A stretch of DNA of 64,000 bases, from assembly GCA_900312665.1 (NCBI GenBank), contig ONZQ02000010.1, positions 930,001 to 994,000 of the forward strand, in the 5' to 3' direction. Positions 52,241 through 63,798 of the stretch are shown one piece after another. The notes beneath the pieces were generated by a model. That model made no database searches, was not told the DNA's origin, and saw only the letters and a program-made list of their open reading frames with translations. Every line of letters begins with the position of its first letter. Positions within the stretch are counted from its first letter, which is position 1. The stretch comes from Cephalotrichum gorgonifer (lineage: Eukaryota > Ascomycota > Sordariomycetes > Microascales > Microascaceae). The position numbers and the translations under genes were made by a program.

Positions 52241-53840
52241 GGCTACGGTGTGGGATCGCTCCCTTATATTCGAAACGAGGATCCAAAAAAAACCAGACTT
52301 GAGACGGACGTAACGGCGGCTGTCGTCGTATAGCGACAGCAAAAGCGGGTTGTTTGGCGATTTCTGTCACACACCGTTGCACGTTGTAGTTGCAGTGATG
52401 GGGGAAAATAGAACCCTATGAAACGTCGAATCGCCCCCAGGAAGGAAGGATGGAAGTCTTGCTGCGCGCGCGTGTCCGAGCGTACCTCGTACTCGTACTC
52501 GATTGTATGTATGGTTGGATGGTTGGTGGGGGCCAAAGGAAGAGACGGACCAATCTCGAGCGCTCGGTTAGGTGAACCTAAGCGCGGAGGTGTCGTGTTG
52601 AGGGTGAAAGGACGAGAGCGAAGCGCCCTGCAACCTATTTCCGTCTTCCTTGCGTCCGGGAATAGATATTCAGAATGGGGTAGGTAGGGATCCGGAATCC
52701 GGTATTTCGAGACCAGGGCGGTTCTGGAGAAATGATACGAGGACAAGGTATGAGTTCGAGTAATAATAGTAGTTTCGCACTCTCACTTGCTGCTTGGGGC
52801 AAGGAAAAGGAGGGAGAGACCGTTAGATGAAGGGGACCTGGGTCTCAGCAATTGGCCAATGGCAAGCCCGAGACAGGAAACGCAGCTCCGGAGCTAGAAG
52901 GCACCCACTATTGACCCCTGTCCGGATTGTGGTGGAATTGTGGAGACCCCTTTTCCCTTTTCGTTCTTGGTAGGCGATGGCGTTTTTTGGCGTCTGCAGG
53001 TACAAATGGGGCGGCGCTTAATGAAATCCAGGAACCAGCAGGTACAAGGTAGAAAGGTCGAAAAGGGGAGGGACCGATGGACAAGTTTGGATGAGACCCG
53101 AACTTCCGATGCAAGGGGACCCCGCCGACGTGGTATTTTCCCCCAGGTTGGAAACGCACCTCCCTGTGGCAGAACCGGGGTTTCCGAGGCGACGTAACGG
53201 GGATCGGGGTCGATGGTTCAAGGGGGAAGAGAAGATGACGCGTGATTCGACGAGAGAGGTCGGGCGGCCGGTTACGAAAGTTGGAGAATGTCCGAGGGTC
53301 AGGAGTAAATCAGAAGAGGGGCGATCGATGAATTAGTGAGGGAAGGAATGAAGGAAGAAAGAAGGTGCGACCGACGGTTAAACGTCCGAAAATGGTCTGA
53401 GTGAGATATTACTTGTACGCTAAAGAAGAAGGAGAAGAAGAGAGAATGGACAGACCGCGTCGCGAGACTAACTGCTAGACAAGGTTGCGCGGTCCAAAAT
53501 TTTTGGGAGGGTTGATCAAGATAATCTTAAGATGATGAGAATCGGAGACCGCAGGAGGAGACTAGTGTCGAAAGTGCCGGTGTTCCCGCCTCCGTTTAAT
53601 AAAGAAGCCTAGTGGGAGATTTTTGCCCGCTGGGAGGAACACTATCGTCTGGATCTCGGGGAGAGTGGGGGTGGATTCCCTTTCCTTTCTTTTTCTTCCT
53701 TTTTTCTTTCCCCTTGCTCGGTGGTATTATAGATGGTCGGAAGGGTCCCGGAAAGCGAGAATTGCTTCTTCGTTCAAGTCGGGAGATGATGAGATGTCTT
53801 CCTGACTGTGGGATGGGATTTTTTTCGGCGGGTCTTTCTA

Positions 53841-53861
53841 TGAACGGCCCGCCCGGCCGTT
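53841..53861. repeat. Perfect 8-bp inverted repeat
   Basis: GAACGGCC and GGCCGTTC flank the 5-base loop CGCCC. It stands directly before the tRNA-like A box at 53872. Confidence 0.6.
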
Positions 53862-53864
53862 CTT

Positions 53865-53945
53865 GACGTCTTAGCTCAGTTGGATACTCCCGCGGGCTCG
53901 GGATGTCTCTGGAGGCAGAGGATAGGTGGGTCGAGTCCGGGTGAG
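53865..53945 (+). other. tRNA-like Pol III A-box/B-box pair (tRNA relic or SINE head)
   Basis: TAGCTCAGTTGG at 53872-53883 matches the A-box consensus TRGCNNAGYNGG exactly, and GGGTCGAGTCC at 53928-53938 is close to the B box GGTTCGANTCC. The spacing suits a tRNA. However, neither the acceptor stem nor the D and T stems pair properly, so this is not an intact tRNA gene. A local stem TCCCG/CGGGA exists at the anticodon position but with a 6-base loop. Confidence 0.45.
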
Positions 53946-56700
53946 AAGCCGAAAGGTGCAGTTAGTTCATGACGAACCGGTAGGGGGCGAAGAGAAAAGG
54001 AAAAAAACGGGGCTAAGTTTTGCTTATGATATAACAACGCTCCGTACTCGTAGTGCCAACGGGAAGAAGGAAAAGGAATAACATACAAGGGATATTTCCC
54101 GTCCCAGTCGTTCGGGGCCGTAACACTCGTTGGATAACCCGCCTAGTTACGAAGTATTATGGTTCTTCCTTCATCAGCCCACCCGCGATATCCGGCCCCG
54201 CAGATCAACGGGTCGCTCCTTCCTCACCTCACACCTCACACATCACAAACCTCACACACCTCGCCGGCACTTGCTTTCTCGCTCGGGAGTTCGCAGTCCA
54301 TAGTCGCCGTCCTAGCTCCTAGCGCGGAGGAAGTGGGGAACGATGAAGATGTGATGAACAGGGGTTTGCACTAGTACTAGTATTACGGATGAATCAAGGG
54401 GGAGAAAGAAACGGCCTAGGGATTCTAGACCACGCGAGCCCACATAGACTTCTTTTTTCCAAGGCTACAAAGACTACATGTATATTAGTGTCCACATATT
54501 TACGAGTAACCCATATCCACGCGTAAACCTGTCGTACCCACAGTCCACCGGACTTCGCCATTGACGCCAACTTACTCGTTCGCGAGAACCCGAACACAGG
54601 CGCCCGAACCGAGGGCAGAGCAATGACGGGAACGTGGGGGCTGGTTTCGAACAAAGACGGGACGGGGGGCGGCGGGGGAGAAAAGGAAAGATGTGCACCA
54701 AACGGGTGAGAACATGATCCTCCGCGCGGGAAAGGGTCTATTATGCCGTATTCCGTTGCTTCATCCCACCTATCGGCGGTTGTGTGGACGTGGACGTGGA
54801 CGGCACTTTCATCCCCCGGCATGCCGTCCGTGGGGGAAAGTGACAGGGCGGTATTGCTGAGGTCGCACTTGTGGGGGAGGGAGGTGTCACAACTGTATGC
54901 GTGTAACGCAACCATGTCAGCGTCAGATTGTCATGATATGAGGCGTCCGGATGTACGGGGACAAGGACATTGACAACTACGAGTACGCGGGCGACGATCC
55001 TGACATTACCCCAATTCTCCTATAATCTCCACGCCTCCATTTTCCCGTCGGGGGTTTTCTGATCTCCCTCCCCCGTCCCGCCGGGTGGACGTTATTCTAC
55101 CCGTACTATAGAGACGACTTGTTATTGCCGGAAGGGCGCTGGCCATGACACCGTTTCATCTCTCATCCTTCATCTCTTCACAATTTCATCTCATCTCGAG
55201 ACCGGAGACGTGGTGCCACTCGAGTCAATCCCTTTACCCATACCTCTCAGAGGACGCTCAACGGCTCCAGGAGGCACACGCGGTCGATTGGACACGACAA
55301 GGCCACCACATCCCCCCTCCCCAACCCCCCCGCTAAGAAAAAACGGGCATCTGCTCGATGATATCCCAGTCGTCTGGGATTGAGTGGAACCAACAGGGGG
55401 GTTCCGGAAAGACGGGGCGACCATGGACGCACTTGTGTGGATCCAAGCTAACTTACAAATATCACCGCGTAACCCAATCCAGGCACCGCCACGTTTTTTT
55501 CATATTCTTAGCGTCACTCTCGTCCGACGAATGAGCGGGGCCAGAACACTTGGTTCTCAGAGGTCAAATCTCGGCTAGCTATTTGCTTGTACTTTTTGGT
55601 CGTTTGATTCTCACAGTCACGGATAGATCGTTTCATATTTTTGCTGTGTTTTTCTGATGCGTCCGAGTGCTCGCGTTAAGTAACCCTTTCCGTAAGGGCC
55701 CGTCCCATTTTGTACTTGCCTCGGCTCAGACGAGGATGGTGATGACGTGAGAGCCTCCTGTTCCGGCCTTGGCCTCGGATGATGACCTGAACGCCTATCT
55801 TTGACTGCATTTACTTTTTGAAGATGGGGGTCACAGGCTGAGAATTGCCCATGTCATCGCCGCTCTACCGGATGGATAGGGATAAGAACCTCCGCCCCCT
55901 TTAGCGGCGAGGCGCCTGGTTGAGAGAGAGTGGTTGTTTTTTTCTTCTCTCTTTTGATCTTCGTTGTGAAGAATTGGAATTGAAAAGGCAGGGGGGGTGG
56001 CTAAACCGTCGATCGAACGAAGCGACTGGGGTCTCCGTGGGCGAAGTCAGGGTCGTCCGTGTGACGACCAGCTTAGTGGGGGGCGTAACCATGCCTGTAA
56101 ACGATACCAACTTCGGGCATAGATTCCCAGCTTCGCAATCATATCATACAAGTACGTCGCACTGGCATGATGTGATACCACCTGCAGGGCTGGGAACATC
56201 CCATCATGGTACCGCAAACCGCACATCTATCTATCCAGCTTCTATCTATCGAGCTTCACACTCGTGCTCGGACGGTACTCTATTCTACTCGCAGGCCCAT
56301 CCTCCTGGGATTACGACGACTTAATTACTTGTTCAGCTAGAGGCGGACATCCATCCATCAGCTGCGATCCCCATCACCATCACCGTCAGCCCCAACGGTG
56401 GAAGCGGAAGGCAATCCCTGCAACCGTTCCCATCCCCGGCCCGGCTGACAAACCTCGCAGAGGCTCATCGTCATATCGTGTCGCCATCCCAGGCTGTGTC
56501 CTTCGGCTGACAAGAGCTTATAAATACCGATAAGAGTACGCCTCCATCAAACCGGCTCCCCCCCCCCCGGCTCCTTCCGGAAATAGGCCGACAAGTACAA
56601 TAGTTCAAGTCACGGGCTGGCTGGAATCCTTCAGCCTGACGGGGCAGCATCGTAGCAATATGTCCCCTGCCCCTGGGTAGGGAGTTCAAGGTACCTCGTA

Positions 56701-56724
56701 GGGCTGGCTGGCTGGCTGGCTGGT
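56701..56724. repeat. (GGCT)n tandem repeat
   Basis: A short GGCT tract repeats about five times within the gene-free block. It is an ordinary microsatellite with no coding context. Confidence 0.8.
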
Positions 56725-59700
56725 AGGCAGCGAATCAGCATCGAGATCCCATCTCATCTCACCTAACCTCATCTCCTGCTTGCCCCATTACAAGGACATG
56801 GTCCCCCGTTCTCGGTAAAATACCCAAGTCTGGATCACAGCGATCCACAATTCACAGTAACTTGAAGAAGGAAAAAACAAAATCGACGGAAAGAGGCCGT
56901 TTTTCGACGGATGCGGGCTCACGGCACAAGATGGAATGGGTAGTGCAAGCATTAGAAGATCCTCGTCCTCTCCCCCCTGTCAATGCTCACATAAGTGCAC
57001 AGAGGAGCAAACCCCAAGCTGTCCACCATTATGACAGCGTCCCATCCGTGGCCCAGAACGCTGGGCGTTCTCCCTACGTTCGGAGTTGCCGCTTACTCGT
57101 GCATCGTGCAGGCCCAATTGTGCATCCTGCACTTCCACTTCCACTTCCAACTGCACAAACAGCGCATCCGATCGAATCCCAGCTACTTGTAATAACCTCA
57201 ATACTTGTACAAGTAACCTCATCTCCCCACCACCCACCCCCTTGCGTCTCAGCTTCCCTCACTCACAGCGGCCCTGTCACTCCCAATGGCCCAACTTCGG
57301 CTCTTGGCAAGTAAACAGCCCACCCTGTGGACCCAGTTGCCATGTGGCATCATAACGGCTCGCCTGAAAAAGGAAGAAGAGAAGGGGAAAAAAAAAAACA
57401 GCCACCCTTCTCGCCCCTGTGAAGGAACGGGGGGGCCAGGGGTTGGATATACACTAGTCTACCTTCACGCTCCCGGCAGCCCGGCAACCAGGTCTGAACC
57501 CTTGCACTGGGGGTGGGAGAAAAAAAAGAAAAGTAATGGGGCAAGTGAGCTAATTGTGAGCGGTAGTCCCTGAACTGCGCGGCCTCAGACAGGGCCTCAT
57601 CTCGGCCCCATTGTGACGGAGCAGGGCGCGACAGCAAGGGTCAGGGAGGGAAAAGTAAGCATGCCGGGTACTAGTGTGAGTATGGAGCTTATTGCAGGTA
57701 CGACCGCGGTTCACGGGTCTACACTTACAAGACAGGTAGATGCCTCCTGGGCACGGAGTGCACATGTGAGCTTGGTAAGAAGACGACAGGTTGGGGGTAG
57801 TGGATGATATCCCGAGCACAGGAGTACTTGTGGCTTTTACACATATCAACCCCAGTGCGTGAGATCGCACTCCCTCCCCTATTCTCGATGAGACATGTCT
57901 CTCCCTGTCGAGGCAGGATGTGGGGGGGGGAAGCTCAGGAATAAGCCCTCGCCCCAGGAAAAGGAACGAGATATCGGTCACGGGACCGTGTACAGGAACG
58001 GACAAGTTGTGATATGAGCGCTTCTATTCTGAAGGAGAGGGAGTGGGAAGCTGGTATAAGCGGGGAGAGGCCATGTCTAATGGTAATCAAGATAATCAAG
58101 ATTACCACCGTGATCTTCGGTTTGCGAATCTCCTTTAACTTCCTTCTCACTACTTCGAGGCAGAGCCATTCCGAGACAACGTACTCGCAATCCACCTCAC
58201 ACTAGTCTAACAATGTTAAAAAGAAAGTGACTCTTGACTCTCAGTAATACCTACTACGCCCGCTTCTTCTCATTCCCTCCTCCTTTTCCCCACCACCTCC
58301 TACTCTCCCCCGAACACTACGGAGATAAAGATCCACAATAGGTGTTAACTCCCAGCCCGAGACAGCCCTCACTTCTGTCACCTGTCAGTTCACCCTCGTT
58401 CATATAACGGCTAAAACAAAACACGGCAGCTTGAAACGACCGACCGCGAGAGACAAGATATCAAAGGGGTCGTCTGGTGGACTGGGTGTAAATACTTGTA
58501 TATCTTTACTTACCTTACTTGTGCTCCTCCGCCGGTACGGGTACTGGCACCTAACCTGTACGGTGGAAAAGTCTCAAGAAGAACCGAGACTGACGAGACT
58601 GGTTGAGCTGGCGAGCCGGTGGCTGACACCGTCGACATGGATGATGGTTGATACCTGGCGCTGACGATGTCCAGACCCCCCCAGTAGTCCCCAGAGCCAG
58701 GAAGAACATAGCCTGTCGGCATAATGATTGCCAATCCTCTGCCCGACGATCCTGTCTATGCACCAGACCCAGAGACACGAGCTATTGTAGAAGTGCACAA
58801 CCCCCCTTCTTCCATCATGAAGGAGCCTCCATCTTATTCTCCGACCCAACTTATGAATCCATACCTGATCGGCCGATGGCATGAACAGGCCTCGCTCTCA
58901 ACTCAACTCCGCCATCCAGTGGTTCCTGAGGCGGGATGCCGCCCTCCCCCCCCGTCCGATCAAACAAGACGTTAGCATCCAATGAGCCGGGGCAGGGGGG
59001 AGGGGAAGACGACTACATATGGATGATGGATGACAGAGATGGGGTGGAATAATGGAGAAAGGGCAGCTCGCCGCGTCCTGGGCCGGAGAATAGGGTAGAT
59101 CGAGGTGGCCACAGATGTCTTTTAGGATGATCCGCAGAAACTCAGCCCACCGGGTCTTGGATCCTAGGCAGGCAGAGCCGGAGGAGAGAGGAAAGTTCGG
59201 CCATATCGAGGATTACGGGTGCCGTTCAACACCTCCAGACAAAGAGTAGAGCTGGTGGCTGCTTGCTCTCACACCGGAACTCAAACCCGCGCCTGCCCTC
59301 TCTTCCCCCACACGCATCGCGAAAGAAGGTTCCAGGGTCCCAGCTCAGCGTCCAAGGCAGACGAACCCCCCAAAAGCTTCAAGGACTCCAAATACGCCTG
59401 CTCCCACACTTCCAGAACATTAAGGACCCTCACGGGGATGCCAGTGAGGAACTCCCAAGCCTCCAAACATTCTAAATATCCTACAGCTCACCACAGTTCA
59501 CCACAGCCCAGTATCTCAAACCCCCCTTCCTGCAATATAATAATCGTTTTTTCATCATTCTTATTCCTTAATTTTTCTAATACCCGGAATAGGACGGGCG
59601 TGGAAGCGGAAAAAAGAGATACAAGAGAAACCCATACTATGTCCTATCCCCCTCATGCTGCCCTCCCCTCCCCGCCCCCCTCCCCTCCCTCTTTCTTTCC

Positions 59701-60036
59701 TCCAATAATTACCTATTACTTATGTCATAGTCCTCTTCCAGCATCGGGGGGGAACAGCAATGATAAAACTTCCCGAAATAGGGGATGAATCACCCTTCCA
59801 AAAGGGGGCGAGGAGGCGTGACAAAGGAAAAAAGAACAAAAAAAGGGGTTATTAGGGTTAAAAGAAGAAGTAGTAGAAGAAGAAGAGAATCAAAAAAGAG
59901 GAGTCTCTCGCAGCCCTGAACTAGCCCATTTAATAGATAAAAAAAAAGATATTCACCGGCCTTGGTCCTTTGATATACCTCCTCATTACGCCTTGACCTT
60001 TCCGTTCGCGTGCCCATTAGCCTTCCCGTTCGTGTG

Positions 60037-61293
60037 TCACTTAGCCTTCCCATTCGCCTGCGCACTCGCCCTCGCGGCGGCCGCCAGCTCCGCGGCCCTC
60101 TCCCTCTCCTTCCCGGCCCGGCTCCCGACATAGACCGTGTTCAGGATCCTGTCCCAGAAGGTGAAGAACGGCTGGGAGAAGTTGGTCTTGATCCCCCAGT
60201 TCTGGTGGTGTATGTCGTGGTAGGCGGCGTTGTTGCTCGTGATGTGCTGCATGGGGTCCCAGGGGAGCGAGTACCCGCAGTGGTCGTCGACCGTCTTGAC
60301 CGTCGAGAAGCAGAAGAAGAAGGTGCCCTGGCGGATAGACATGCGAGTAACCTTGTAGGCGAGGCCGGCGCCGAGGGTGTCCATGAACAAGCCCTCCAGG
60401 GGGTGGTTGTAGAGGGCCCCGTACGCGTAGGGGACGTAGAGGCGGTGGTGGCGTGAGTGGATAGTCGCTGGCGAGGGGGTGTTAACTGGTTGTCCCGCGC
60501 ACCTCTCTCCTTGAGCGGATTGGGAGGGAGAAGGGGGAGGTGGGGGGAGAGGAGGGGCCAACTTACTGTAGAGCCACTTGTTCACGTGCATCAGCCGGTG
60601 GAAGAAGTACTGCCAGGTATCCACGATGACGATAGCGCCGAGGAGCTGCAGGCCGGGGATGACGGCCCAGTAAAGGGCCTTTGCGACCAGCAGTTCCCAC
60701 CCCGCAAAGGCGGGGACGGGGACGACGGCGCCGTCGGGCCCGGCAAGCTCGGTCGTCAGGAAGGGGTAGCGGCCGCCGGCGAGGGCGCCGGCGATGAGGG
60801 GGTGGGAGCCGGCCAGGTTCTCAGCCACGGCCGTGGCGTTGACGCCCAGCACGCCCAGGACGCCGGGCAGCGCACGCTGCGCGAGACGGACCCTCGTGGC
60901 CCAGACGGCGACGTCGTAGTCCTCCATGCCCGTCTTCTGGACGGGCTCGCCGGCGGACAACAGGGCGCCGCTAACCATCTGTATGATCTGCTGGACGACG
61001 ACATCGCGGGCGACCTCGAAGCGGGAGGCGCGGTTGCGGCGGAGGATCTCCTCGGGGGTGTGGAGGCGGTGCTGGGGCCACAGGTCGAGGACGTCGGCGA
61101 TGTGGAAGAAGAGGCTGACGATCCAGTACACGACGATGGGGAGGACGACGGAGAGCCAGAAGTCGGATATGAAGGGGAGGAGGTCGGACATAGGCGTCAC
61201 GGTGTAGGAGGGGAGGGGCGGGAGGGCGGTGTCGTGGAGGGTCGAGTTCGCGAGGAGGGCGCCGGAGGGGCCCTGGAAGCTGTGGTTTGCCAT
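60037..61293 (-). CDS. SUR2: Sphinganine C4-hydroxylase Sur2
   Basis: Two exons: 61293..60567 and 60467..60037, predicted 385 aa. The intron (donor GTAAGT, acceptor GCCAG) joins VNKWLY-T-TIHSRHHRLYVP; reading through it would insert a Pro-rich segment between two histidine boxes. The fatty-acid hydroxylase histidine motifs are all present: HRLMH, HSRHH, and HDIHH near the C-terminus. Membrane spans include LPFISDFWLSVVLPIVVYWIVSLFF and LLGAIVIVDTWQYFF. Other family blocks are PYAYGALYNHPLEGL and YSLPWDPMQHITSNNAAYHD. Sur2 is a di-iron ER enzyme that turns dihydrosphingosine into phytosphingosine. The C-terminus is Ala/Arg/Lys-rich, and a long lumenal-side insert (residues about 120-190) varies among fungi. 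Confidence 0.94.
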   Translation of the reverse strand: MANHSFQGPSGALLANSTLHDTALPPLPSYTVTPMSDLLPFISDFWLSVVLPIVVYWIVSLFFHIADVLDLWPQHRLHTPEEILRRNRASRFEVARDVVVQQIIQMVSGALLSAGEPVQKTGMEDYDVAVWATRVRLAQRALPGVLGVLGVNATAVAENLAGSHPLIAGALAGGRYPFLTTELAGPDGAVVPVPAFAGWELLVAKALYWAVIPGLQLLGAIVIVDTWQYFFHRLMHVNKWLYSKLAPPLPPPPPSPSQSAQGERCAGQPVNTPSPATIHSRHHRLYVPYAYGALYNHPLEGLFMDTLGAGLAYKVTRMSIRQGTFFFCFSTVKTVDDHCGYSLPWDPMQHITSNNAAYHDIHHQNWGIKTNFSQPFFTFWDRILNTVYVGSRAGKERERAAELAAAARASAQANGKAK

Positions 61294-62461
61294 TGTGGGT
61301 AGGTGGGTTTTCGAAGGGATTCGAGGGGGATAGGTCGACGAGGGGGCGAGAGAGTGTGTGTCGTTTAGGATTTATTCCCTCCTCCTTGTTAATCCAAGGA
61401 AGTCGAGAGCACTAGGGGGGAAGAAAGATAAGATGGGATTATAGGAAAGCCCGGAGCCGGACAGACTCGGAGATCGGAACCTGGTATCAGGAGGTCGCAG
61501 GGCCGGCTTCGAAATTAGAAGAGGGGGGAGAGAAAAAAAGGAGAGACAGAAAGAGGCGTTTTCCTTCCCGTTAAGGGTCAGGGTCAGGTCGAGTAGGACG
61601 GACTGGTACGACGCGATCGAGGGGGCGGCGCACGAGGGATATGAGTCGATCACTTTCCGCGACACCCTCGACTGCCATAACAGTTCTGTCGAAAACGATA
61701 CGGGGCCACCTTCTTCTTTTTTGCTGAATTCTCCAACGTAAACCAGGTAGGTGGTGGGCGTGGGGCGTGGACGGTGAGTGAGCGGGTCGGAAGGTGGTGC
61801 TAGGTTCGTGGGAGTTTCGTGGTTGGTGGTGAGGGCGTGGTGTGATGTTGAAGTACAGCTGGGCCGTTTTCAATCTCGTTTCTCGCCTGTCTTGGGTCTT
61901 GTGGTGTGGTGCGGTGCCGCGCTGCCCGTGAAAGTATGGTAGTAATGTCCCGCCAGTCCTTTAGTTTTTTTTCACGTCATGTCCGGCGCAGCCGGGCACT
62001 CCACTACTACATGGTACCCAGCGGGTCCCCCATGCTCCCATGTTCCCATGGGCCCCTGGCAAGGGGGGAACGACCCCCAGGCGACGCCTGCCAAGACTTG
62101 AGTTTTCAGTGTTGGTCTCGGCAGTGGGGAGTGTACTTTGTACTTGTACACAGTATCTGATTGATAATACTCGGCAGGGGAGGGGGCATGTGACACTGTA
62201 TACTCGCTCGACCTGGGCCGCCCTTGCAGTAGATCGGATCTTGTCAAAATGGGGAAATTAGCTTACGAGTTGCGAGCACTTGTATTATTGGTTAGCAACA
62301 TTGAGGTGGGTTGCGAGAGCCCGTCTCGCGAAGTTGACGGATGATGCCTAAGAGAACTTGGCAGCTTGATAATCTTAACGCCGATCGGAGCCGGCGCAGG
62401 TGGTCCGCAAAGGGTGAGAAGCGGAAGGGGGGGTTAATATAATTCTTTTTGCTCTTAGTTG

Positions 62462-62482
62462 TACGAGTATTAACTACTCGTA
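62462..62482. repeat. Inverted pair TACGAGTA / TACTCGTA
   Basis: TACGAGTA (62462-62469) and its exact reverse complement TACTCGTA (62475-62482) are separated by TTAAC. The same 8-mer recurs near 8.6-8.8 kb, 52.49 kb, 54.05 kb and 62.80 kb, always in non-coding DNA. Confidence 0.7.
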
Positions 62483-63565
62483 GTCTGACAGTCAAGTCGC
62501 CGCCCCCCAAAGGACATCAATAATACCATATTACCGGACGTACTAATATTACATGTATGCGCCATTATTACCAACGCGCTGCTCTGCCCCCGTTCGGAAA
62601 TCGAGACAGGGATAGGGCTGAAAAGACTGGTGTCGTGTCTGGTCTGAGATTCGTCTTGGCCAAGTCGCGTGCTGCCTCTTAGTCCACAGAACTATAGTAT
62701 CGAGCCCCTCCTCCCTCTATTACCTATTATTATAGCCCCTGCACCGCCCTTCCCCCCTGCGCTTCTGCATCTCAGCTCGGGAGAGGAAAGCCCGGCATCT
62801 TACGAGTACGGGGTATTACGAGCAATTCCTTACGCGCTCACGTGGGACCTGGGCGCTCATCCCTCAGCCCTCACCGTGGCGCATATGCCCCCCTTGGGGA
62901 GTTTATCACACGGCGTCGTATATCTCGTTAGCTGTACGTAGGACCGCGTCATTTCTTTGGCGTCCCGCATGCGTCGAATAGGCAGATTGTCCACTGCCTT
63001 TCCCCTCTTGGAGTGAGACGACGGGGGTGATGCTCGGTCCAAAGTTTGTTCCCTTGGCGGGTGCTGCAGCCGTGCTATTAAAGCTCGTGACCACAAATGG
63101 CCCTTTCTCGTAATTATTCCCAGTCGAGGCGTGGCTGCCACGGACGGGGAGAGAGATCGACGTTGTGGTGGATGGCGGCGGAGGGTCTCAATCGCACGCG
63201 CTGGGTGGTCGTGCGGGCTGGAACATCTGGCTTCGTTCTAGTTCCACAACCGGTAAACTCATCGCTACATGTACCGATGGGAACCTTGATCAGCCATACC
63301 ACAGATGCAAGTCATGGATGTGGCGGCAGGATGTGCGTGGATGTGGACGCAAAGGTCTGGCAACTGCAGATCTAGAGATCAACAAGATACGGGTGTGTTA
63401 CCATGAGAGAGTCTTTACCAATTGGTTCTCCATCTTGAGCTTCTTGGTGCGAACAAGTATGAAAAGATCAAAAAATATGTAAAAATAAAAGGGTGATGCA
63501 TACCACCACAACTGTAAGCTCGGCAGATATTATAGCTCCTCTCCAGAGAGCCGGAGCTTCGGATC

Positions 63566-63573
63566 TGACGTCA
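63566..63573. promoter_or_regulatory. CRE/ATF-type site TGACGTCA
   Basis: This perfect palindromic bZIP site lies about 230 bp upstream of the start at 63799. In fungi Atf1/CREB-type factors bind this sequence in stress-responsive genes. Occupancy is inferred from the motif only. Confidence 0.45.
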
Positions 63574-63798
63574 CCCGGGATTTTGTGGGTCGCACCCGTG
63601 GATTGAAGGATCGATGGTACCTGAGCCTCAATGCGGTAAGCACTGATGGAGCGGTTGAAGGGCCAATAAATATCAAATCCTTTCGCATCACCTGCCCCAC
63701 CCCTCCGTCGGTCTCAACCGGAACGTGGCACCTTCCCGACCAGGCCCCCCGCCCAGGAGCCGCCGCCGCCGATCACAGTACTAATTCCCTTGCCCCGG

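Larger units (their letters stand above)
52241..60036. other. Large gene-free block (about 7.8 kb)
   Basis: The interval holds no ORF with recognisable domain, splice continuity or coding-type third-position bias. The part from 52241 to about 53800 is purine-rich on the plus strand, i.e. C/T-rich on the strand of the CBM48-like gene, as in promoters and long leaders. Several local features are listed separately: TACTCGTA words, a GAACGGCC palindrome, a tRNA-like A/B box pair and a GGCT tandem repeat. It may contain long non-coding RNAs or a very long upstream control region; nothing in the sequence proves either. Confidence 0.6.
61294..63798. promoter_or_regulatory. Divergent gene-free region upstream of SUR2 and the last gene
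   Basis: This stretch of 2505 bases separates the two start codons. It includes an inverted TACGAGTA/TACTCGTA pair at 62462-62482, one more copy at 62801-62808, and a perfect CRE-type site at 63566-63573. No coding sequence is supported. Confidence 0.5.

Noticed and set aside
53872..53938. Functional tRNA gene
   Set aside because: A and B boxes are present, but the acceptor, D and T stems do not pair.
56862..57314. 150-aa open frame in the gene-free block
   Set aside because: No conserved motif and mixed base composition; it is expected by chance in this length of DNA.
59219..59788. 189-aa open frame in the gene-free block
   Set aside because: The composition is Ser/Pro/Thr/Asn-rich without motif, splice continuity or third-position GC bias.
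60468..60566. Pro-rich insert between histidine boxes of SUR2
   Set aside because: It is an intron with GTAAGT donor and GCCAG acceptor; removing it restores the conserved LYTTIHSRHHRL segment.
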